This document shows, in pieces, positions 7,057 to 11,120 of a stretch of 11,120 nt of DNA. The notes below the pieces were generated by a model. It saw only the letters and a program-made list of their open reading frames with translations. It was not told where the DNA came from and ran no database searches. A program made the translations under genes and the position numbers. Positions within the stretch are counted from its first letter, which is position 1, and every line of letters starts with the position of its first letter. Origin of the DNA: an uncultured Gammaproteobacteria bacterium (GTDB taxonomy: Bacteria; Pseudomonadota; Gammaproteobacteria; Acidiferrobacterales; CAJVXG01); NCBI GenBank assembly GCA_913009215.1, contig CAJVXG010000038.1, positions 1 to 11,120 on the forward strand. Reading direction: 5' to 3'.

Positions 7057-7833
7057 ATGAACGACAAACCCATCAAGGGTCGGCGCCGCGGCATTTACCT
7101 GCTGCCCAACCTGTTTACCACCGCGGGTCTGTTCGCCGGTTTCTACGCCATTGTCCAGGCCATGAACGACAATTTCATTCATGCCGCTATAGCGATTTTT
7201 ATTGCCTTGTTAATGGACGGTATGGACGGTCGTATTGCCCGCTGGACCCATACCGAGAGTGACTTTGGCGCCGAATACGATAGCCTGGCCGACATGGTGT
7301 CTTTTGGTCTGGCGCCGGCGCTGGTGATATATTCCTGGGCCTTAAGTGACCTCGGCAAGCTGGGCTCCCTGACCGCTTTCCTGTTTGCTGTCTGTGCCGC
7401 CTTGCGTCTGGCGCGATTCAATACCCAGCACGGCATTGCCGATAAGCGATTTTTCCGTGGCCTGCCGAGTCCGGCCGCCGCCGTCTTTGTTGGCAGTTTG
7501 GTGTGGGTGCTGCAGGGCTATATGGACCAGGGGGTGATATTTGATACCGCCTTGCTTGATGCCGTTGCCATTATAGTGACCCTGCTTGCTGGTGGCCTGA
7601 TGGTCAGCAATATTCCTTACCACAGCTTCAAGGAACTGAACCTTAAGGGGCGCGTGTCTTTCGTCAGTATCCTGGGGGTCCCCCTGGTGATTGTGTTAAT
7701 TATGCTGAATCCGCCGCTGGTGCTGTTTTTGATGCTACTGGTTTATGTTCTCTCCGGCCCGCTGCAGCTATTGGTGCGCTGGTTCAGAGATGCCCCGGGC
7801 AAGGATGCAAAAAACAACTCAAAGAACCTTTGA
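7057..7833 (+). CDS. pssA: CDP-diacylglycerol--serine O-phosphatidyltransferase
   Basis: Joins CDP-diacylglycerol and serine to give phosphatidylserine and CMP in the inner membrane. The 258-residue protein is highly hydrophobic with several membrane helices. It holds the complete CDP-alcohol phosphatidyltransferase signature, D57-G-x2-A-R-x8-G71-x3-D75-x3-D79, on the second to third hydrophobic segments. The N-terminal GIYLLPNLFTTAGLFAGFYA is typical of the integral-membrane PssA type, unlike the peripheral PssA of E. coli. A good Shine-Dalgarno sequence (AAGGA, 7046-7050) lies 6 bases before the ATG. It follows psd by 26 bases and forms a two-step phosphatidylethanolamine module with it. 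Its stop codon falls inside the -35 box of the leuA promoter, so it is probably the last gene of the ilv operon unless transcripts run on into leuA. Confidence 0.96.
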   Translation: MNDKPIKGRRRGIYLLPNLFTTAGLFAGFYAIVQAMNDNFIHAAIAIFIALLMDGMDGRIARWTHTESDFGAEYDSLADMVSFGLAPALVIYSWALSDLGKLGSLTAFLFAVCAALRLARFNTQHGIADKRFFRGLPSPAAAVFVGSLVWVLQGYMDQGVIFDTALLDAVAIIVTLLAGGLMVSNIPYHSFKELNLKGRVSFVSILGVPLVIVLIMLNPPLVLFLMLLVYVLSGPLQLLVRWFRDAPGKDAKNNSKNL

Positions 7834-7858
7834 ATTTTTCCGTTTATGAGTTTATAGT
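7830..7858 (+). promoter_or_regulatory. Sigma70-like promoter of the leuA unit
   Basis: TTGAAT (7830-7835) and TATAGT (7853-7858) are separated by exactly 17 bases. They match the -35 consensus at four of six positions and the -10 at five of six. Transcription would start near 7865, giving a leader RNA of about 210 bases before leuA that includes the leucine-rich leader peptide. The -35 box overlaps the pssA stop codon. Confidence 0.65.
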
Positions 7859-7876
7859 TTAAGAATAATGCAATAC

Positions 7877-7975
7877 ATGAACGACAAGACGGTACATATC
7901 TACCACGCAGAACCCCGATCTGCGTCGTTTTCGCATGCCCTCCTGCCTGGCCTGCTGCTGCGCTGCGGCGCATAA
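7877..7975 (+). CDS. leuL: Leucine-rich leader peptide of leuA
   Basis: This is a 32-codon open frame (ATG to TAA) within the spacer before leuA. It ends with ALLPGLLLRCGA: five Leu codons within seven (7940-7960; CTC, CTG, then three CTG). Clustered Leu codons close to the stop, placed between a promoter and leuA, are the hallmark of leader peptides that sense charged tRNA-Leu, as in enteric leuL. The sequence is not similar to E. coli LeuL beyond the Leu cluster. The predicted transcript start near 7865 leaves a short 5' end of about 12 bases with no clear Shine-Dalgarno sequence. A second in-frame ATG at 7868 would make translation almost leaderless. The leader role is inferred from composition and position; no intrinsic terminator was found after it. 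The symbol leuL is used by analogy. Confidence 0.65.
   Translation: MNDKTVHIYHAEPRSASFSHALLPGLLLRCGA
7905..7925 (+). promoter_or_regulatory. Hairpin inside the leuA leader peptide
   Basis: ACGCAGA (7905-7911) and TCTGCGT (7919-7925) form a perfect 7-bp stem with a 7-base loop, 15 bases before the Leu codon cluster. The 3' arm can pair instead with a CGCA at 7932-7935, and a further small hairpin (TGCGC/GCGCA, 7959-7963 with 7968-7972) covers the end of the leader frame. Competing stems around control codons suit a translation-sensing leader, but the order of pairing is not clear. Confidence 0.35.
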
Positions 7976-8022
7976 TACCCCTATATCCAACAAAACAAGT
8001 TCTATTTATTTTTATTTTCCCC
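7973..8022 (+). promoter_or_regulatory. G-poor tract after the leader stop, possible Rho loading site
   Basis: Directly after the leader peptide stop, 50 bases contain 13 C and only one G (at 7999); the rest are A or T. Regions rich in C and poor in G without structure are typical Rho-loading sites. No GC-rich hairpin precedes the T-rich part (8000-8018), so an intrinsic terminator is not supported. A Rho-dependent attenuation site is an inference from composition only. Confidence 0.25.
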
Positions 8023-8077
8023 GGTGTTCATCATGCGGGAGAATAAGCATAGTAACGATTAATACTGGAACAAGATC

Positions 8078-9625
8078 ATGAGCAAATCATTGATTATATT
8101 TGATACTACCTTGCGCGACGGTGAGCAGAGCCCCGGCGCTTCCATGACACAGGACGAAAAGGTGCGTATTGCCAAGATCCTGGAGCGCATGCAGGTGGAC
8201 GTTATCGAGGCCGGTTTCCCGATTGCCAGTCCTGGCGATTTCGAGGCGGTCAAGGCGGTGGCCTCAGTGGTAAAAGACAGCACGGTTTGTGGCCTGGCGC
8301 GCGCCACCGAGGCCGATATTGACCGCGCCGCCGAGGCCATTAAACCGGCCGCGTCAGGGCGCATCCATACCTTTATCGCCACCTCACCCATCCACATGAA
8401 AGAAAAATTACGCATGGAGCCGGATGAGGTGCTGGAACGCGCCGTCTGGGCGGTAAAGCGGGCCCGGCAATACACCGACAATGTCGAATTCTCGCCGGAG
8501 GACGCCGGCCGTTCCGATGTCGATTTTCTTTGCCGCATACTGGAGGCGGTGATTGATGCCGGTGCCGGTACCGTCAATATCCCGGATACGGTTGGTTACA
8601 ATATGCCCGGCCAGTTTGGCAACCTGATCAAGACCCTGATCGAACGCGTACCGAATTCCGATAAGGCGGTGTTCTCCGTGCATTGCCACAACGACCTTGG
8701 TTTGGCCGTGGCCAATTCATTGTCGGCGGTGCTCACTGGCGCACGCCAGGTCGAATGCACTATCAACGGTCTTGGCGAACGTGCCGGTAATGCCTCGCTG
8801 GAGGAAGTCGTTATGGCGGTACGCACACGTCAGGACGTGTTCCAGTGCGACAGCAATATCGACACCACGCAAATTGTGCCGGCCAGCCGCCTGGTATCGA
8901 ACATTACCGGTTTTCCGGTGCAACCGAACAAGGCCATCGTTGGCGCCAATGCCTTTGCCCACGAGTCCGGTATCCACCAGGATGGCGTCATCAAGAAGCG
9001 CGAGACCTACGAGATTATGCGCGCCGAAGACGTCGGTTGGGCCACCAATCGTATGGTATTGGGCAAGCATTCCGGGCGAAACGCCTTCCGCCAACGCATG
9101 CAGGAACTGGGCTTCGAATTCGAATCCGAAGATGCACTGAACTCGGCCTTCTCCCGTTTCAAGGACCTGGCCGACAAGAAGCACGAAATCTTCGACGAGG
9201 ATTTGCAGGCCCTGGTGACAGAAACCGGCATTGAGCAAAGCAACGAACAATTCAGCCTGGTGTCCCTCAGGGTGTGCTCGCAAACCGGTGAAACGCCGCA
9301 GGCCGATATTGTGTTAATGATCGATGGCCAGGAGCGGAAAACCAGCGGTGATGGCAGTGGCCCGGTCGATGCCGCCTTCAGGGCCATTGAGAATGTCATC
9401 AACAGCGGTTGCCAGTTGCAGTTGTATTCGGTAAACAATATCACCAGTGGTACGGACTCACAGGGCGAGGTGACGGTACGGCTGGAGAAGGGCGGGCGCA
9501 TCGTTAACGGTCATGGCGCCGACACCGATATTGTTATTGCGTCGGCCAAGGCCTATATCAATGCCCTGGACAAGATCGTGGCGCCGGAGGATCGCGCCCA
9601 CCCGCAATCGGGCCAGGCCATCTAG
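8078..9625 (+). CDS. leuA: 2-isopropylmalate synthase
   Basis: Condenses acetyl-CoA with 2-ketoisovalerate, the committed step of leucine synthesis; it is normally inhibited by leucine. The 515-residue product has the TIM-barrel catalytic domain with TTLRDGEQSPG (D14), VHCHNDLGLA (H202, H204) and GLGERAGNAS (N238). These metal ligands are at the same numbers as in E. coli LeuA. After the linker with HESGIHQDG and GKHSGRNAF comes the C-terminal LeuA regulatory domain (about 370-500), so leucine feedback is expected. GGAA (8067-8070) lies 7 bases before the ATG. It is preceded by its own promoter and leucine-rich leader. leuB, leuC and leuD are not in the window, so leuA is separate from them here. 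Confidence 0.97.
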   Translation: MSKSLIIFDTTLRDGEQSPGASMTQDEKVRIAKILERMQVDVIEAGFPIASPGDFEAVKAVASVVKDSTVCGLARATEADIDRAAEAIKPAASGRIHTFIATSPIHMKEKLRMEPDEVLERAVWAVKRARQYTDNVEFSPEDAGRSDVDFLCRILEAVIDAGAGTVNIPDTVGYNMPGQFGNLIKTLIERVPNSDKAVFSVHCHNDLGLAVANSLSAVLTGARQVECTINGLGERAGNASLEEVVMAVRTRQDVFQCDSNIDTTQIVPASRLVSNITGFPVQPNKAIVGANAFAHESGIHQDGVIKKRETYEIMRAEDVGWATNRMVLGKHSGRNAFRQRMQELGFEFESEDALNSAFSRFKDLADKKHEIFDEDLQALVTETGIEQSNEQFSLVSLRVCSQTGETPQADIVLMIDGQERKTSGDGSGPVDAAFRAIENVINSGCQLQLYSVNNITSGTDSQGEVTVRLEKGGRIVNGHGADTDIVIASAKAYINALDKIVAPEDRAHPQSGQAI

Positions 9626-9636
9626 CCGAGGTCGTC

Positions 9637-9670
9637 AAACCGACAGGGGCCGGAGCCACCAGGCCGGTTT
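9637..9670. terminator. Possible hairpin terminator between convergent genes
   Basis: AAACCG (9637-9642) and CGGTTT (9665-9670) form an outer stem. An inner GC stem (9646-9650 with 9655-9660, CGGA loop, one bulged A) stacks above it. It lies between the leuA stop and the stop of the minus-strand gene and could act in both directions, but the T-run is only three bases on the plus strand, so its strength is doubtful. Confidence 0.35.
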
Positions 9671-9875
9671 ACTGGGGCTTGGTGACTTCGTGTAATTTGG
9701 CGCGGGCCTTGTCGGCGATGCCCTTGACCTGGCTCTTGGCCTTTTCTTGCAACGAACGATCGCGGAAGGGATTGCTCAGCAGTGAATCACCACGGCCATA
9801 GTTTGTACCCAGCGGGAAGGCGATGGCGGCGCCGATCAGCAGTCCCAGGATTAATGTCTTGAGATTTTTCATCAT
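9669..9875 (-). CDS. Small membrane-anchored protein of unknown function
   Basis: I do not recognise this family. The 68-residue product has an N-terminal charged start (MMKNLK), one hydrophobic segment (about residues 5-21, LKTLILGLLIGAAIAFP) that could be an uncleaved anchor or signal peptide, and a polar C-terminal half rich in Lys, Ala and Arg. That half could form an amphipathic helix (SLQEKAKSQVKGIADKARAKL). There is no lipobox Cys. Two adjacent ATG codons start it; no clear Shine-Dalgarno sequence precedes them. A near-consensus promoter lies 35 bases upstream on the same strand, which favours a real gene. It is convergent with leuA and divergent from the uracil-DNA glycosylase gene, so its neighbours say little about function. 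Confidence 0.7.
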   Translation of the reverse strand: MMKNLKTLILGLLIGAAIAFPLGTNYGRGDSLLSNPFRDRSLQEKAKSQVKGIADKARAKLHEVTKPQ

Positions 9876-9909
9876 GAGGAAGGTCGCTTTTGATTATTGG
9901 ATACGGTCT

Positions 9910-9938
9910 ATTATAGAGCTTCTGTAGCGTGTTACCAA
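9910..9938 (-). promoter_or_regulatory. Sigma70-like promoter of the small membrane protein gene
   Basis: Read on the minus strand, TTGGTA (9938-9933) and a perfect TATAAT (9915-9910) are separated by 17 bases. Transcription would start near 9903, giving a 5' leader of about 28 bases before the ATG at 9875. It is the best-matching promoter in the window. Confidence 0.7.
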
Positions 9939-9951
9939 TTCTATCGGGCCT

Positions 9952-9980
9952 CTGCAAGCAGTGCGGGAATGCGCTATGAT
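9952..9980 (+). promoter_or_regulatory. Candidate promoter of the uracil-DNA glycosylase gene
   Basis: TATGAT (9975-9980) matches the -10 box at five of six positions, with a weak -35 (CTGCAA, 9952-9957) 17 bases upstream. Transcription would start near 9987, about 26 bases before the ATG at 10013. It is divergent from the minus-strand promoter at 9910-9938, with only 13 bases between the two -35 boxes. Confidence 0.45.
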
Positions 9981-10012
9981 TAGGCCATCCAGGGCTATTT
10001 TTAAGGCATATC

Positions 10013-10735
10013 ATGGCAGTCAATGAGGCATTACGCCGGCAATATCTACAGTATATGGGTATCACCAGTTGGCAAAAGCGCAGCGTTGTGCCGACAGACA
10101 CGCCCAGGGAAGTGGTTGCCGAGCTTGTGGAGGTGTCAGAAACTGTAGAAGCGGACGCAGCCGCTGTTGTGCCCGATGTCCATAAACTGGATTGGCCGGC
10201 ACTGACAGAATCCATCTTGTCCTGCCGGCGATGTGAACTGCATAGCAAACGTAAACAGGCCGTTGTCGGCGTTGGTGACCACAATGCCGACTGGATGTTT
10301 GTCGGCGAGGCGCCGGGGGCGGAAGAGGATCGCCAGGGCGAGCCCTTTGTCGGCCCGGCCGGCAAGTTACTCAACGCCATGTTGTTTGCGCTTGGATTAA
10401 AACGTGCCGATGTCTATATCGCCAACGTGCTGAAGTGCCGGCCACCACAGAACCGCGACCCGCAAGCGAATGAGGTCGAACAATGCGAGCCCTATTTGTT
10501 GCGCCAGATTGAACTAATCCAGCCACACGTCATAGTGGCCCTCGGGCGTCATGCCGCCCACAGCCTGTTAAAAACGGACAAGGCGCTGAATAAAATGCGC
10601 GGTGAAAAAATGTTGTACCACGACATCCCCACGGTCGTGACCTATCATCCGGCCTATCTGCTGCGCAATCCGGCCGACAAGGCCAAGGCCTGGCAGGACC
10701 TGTGCCTGGCCAAGGGCATAGTCGAGGTCTCATGA
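10013..10735 (+). CDS. Uracil-DNA glycosylase, family 4 (iron-sulfur)
   Basis: Removes uracil from DNA, starting base-excision repair of deaminated cytosine. The 240-residue protein has the family 4 motifs GEAPGAEED (99-107) and HPAYLLR (212-218), and four Cys placed as 4Fe-4S ligands: C71 and C74 (SCRRC), C142 (VLKCRPPQNR) and C158. It is not the UNG type, whose motifs are GQDPYH and HPSPLS. The catalytic domain begins near residue 57; before it is a 55-residue N-terminal extension with an acidic, Ala/Val-rich linker (about 33-55). AAGG (10003-10006) lies 6 bases before the ATG. Its stop overlaps the rimI start by four bases (ATGA), so the two genes are co-translated. Other members of the superfamily (DNA polymerase-related, SPO1-type) have been annotated for such proteins, but the motifs fit a glycosylase. 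Confidence 0.9.
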   Translation: MAVNEALRRQYLQYMGITSWQKRSVVPTDTPREVVAELVEVSETVEADAAAVVPDVHKLDWPALTESILSCRRCELHSKRKQAVVGVGDHNADWMFVGEAPGAEEDRQGEPFVGPAGKLLNAMLFALGLKRADVYIANVLKCRPPQNRDPQANEVEQCEPYLLRQIELIQPHVIVALGRHAAHSLLKTDKALNKMRGEKMLYHDIPTVVTYHPAYLLRNPADKAKAWQDLCLAKGIVEVS

Positions 10736-11120
10736 GCGCCGTTGTCTCCAATGTCTTTCCCGTGGTTCGGCCCATGAAGGCCGATGATGTGCAATGGGTC
10801 TATGCGGTGGAGAAGGTGGCCTACGATTTTCCGTGGACGGAACACATCTTTCACGATTGCCTGCGCGTCGGTTATTACTGCTCGGTGCTGGAGTGCAACG
10901 ATGGTTTGATTGGTCACGGCATTATGTCTACCGGGGTCGGCGAGTGTCACATGCTCAATATCTGTATCCACCCGGATTACCAGCGTCAGGGCTTTGGTAA
11001 CAAGCTGGTGTGTTACCTGCTGGACCTGGCCTACTGGCAAAAGGTGAGGCATGCCTATCTCGAGGTACGCCAGTCCAATAATGGCGCTATTCGCCTGTAC
11101 GAACGTTTGGGTTTTGAGGT
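10732..11120 (+). CDS. rimI: Ribosomal protein alanine N-acetyltransferase RimI (3' end outside window)
   Basis: A GNAT-family acetyltransferase that acetylates the N-terminal Ala of ribosomal protein S18. The visible 129 residues contain the acetyl-CoA binding motif HPDYQRQGFG and the RimI-type LEVRQSNNGAIRLYERLGF near the visible end; the frame stays open at the window edge. The family is usually about 145-160 residues, so 20-30 residues are probably missing. It starts at the ATGA overlap with the uracil-DNA glycosylase gene, which suggests translational coupling. In many Gammaproteobacteria rimI lies near tsaB or the glycosylase gene. The RimI assignment rests on the motif pattern; another GNAT is less likely. 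Confidence 0.88.
   Translation, partial: MSAVVSNVFPVVRPMKADDVQWVYAVEKVAYDFPWTEHIFHDCLRVGYYCSVLECNDGLIGHGIMSTGVGECHMLNICIHPDYQRQGFGNKLVCYLLDLAYWQKVRHAYLEVRQSNNGAIRLYERLGFE

Noticed and set aside
7743..7973. Minus-strand open frame of 76 codons across the pssA end and the leuA leader
   Set aside because: It is antisense to pssA and to the leucine-rich leader, with no recognisable motif or ribosome binding site.
9787..10380. Minus-strand open frame of 197 codons over the glycosylase gene
   Set aside because: It is antisense to the glycosylase gene and overlaps the better supported 68-residue frame; Ser/Thr-rich composition fits a shadow frame.

Overview
The window looks like a stretch of a gammaproteobacterial chromosome with moderately high GC and Gram-negative lipid genes. 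The evidence is the ppiB-lpxH pair divergent from cysS (lpxH belongs to lipid A synthesis), a class I short-form IlvC of 338 residues, an E. coli-like IlvH, and the order ilvI-ilvH-ilvC-psd-pssA-leuA. That order is, from memory, common in non-enteric Gammaproteobacteria such as Chromatiales-like lineages. No mobile element, CRISPR array, rRNA or tRNA is visible. All large genes are housekeeping genes; the less ordinary content lies in the leader regions between them.

Layout. 42-1309 (minus): ppiB and lpxH, overlapping by one base. 1310-1502: divergent spacer with a structured, Cys-codon-containing stretch in frame with cysS. 1503-2924 (plus): cysS. 2925-3080: ilv leader, with two abutting perfect palindromes, an antiterminator-like fold and a rho-independent terminator ending 18 bases before the ilvI start codon. 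3081-7833 (plus): ilvI, ilvH, ilvC, psd and pssA, closely spaced and probably one operon. 7830-8077: a sigma70-like promoter, a 32-codon leucine-rich leader peptide and a G-poor tract, followed by leuA (8078-9625). 9669-9875 (minus): a small membrane-anchored protein of unknown function with its own strong promoter. 10013-10735 (plus): a family 4 uracil-DNA glycosylase, overlapping by 4 bases the start of rimI, which runs off the right edge.

How the genes fit together. IlvI/IlvH form the valine-regulated acetolactate synthase. IlvC carries out the next step of isoleucine and valine synthesis. LeuA diverts 2-ketoisovalerate to leucine. Psd and PssA, in the middle of this cluster, are consecutive enzymes of phosphatidylethanolamine synthesis (PssA makes phosphatidylserine, Psd decarboxylates it). 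The two branched-chain amino acid transcription units appear to carry separate leader-based controls: a terminator/antiterminator before ilvI and a Leu-codon leader peptide before leuA. These two leaders are the most interesting elements here. I found no clearly new multi-gene system.
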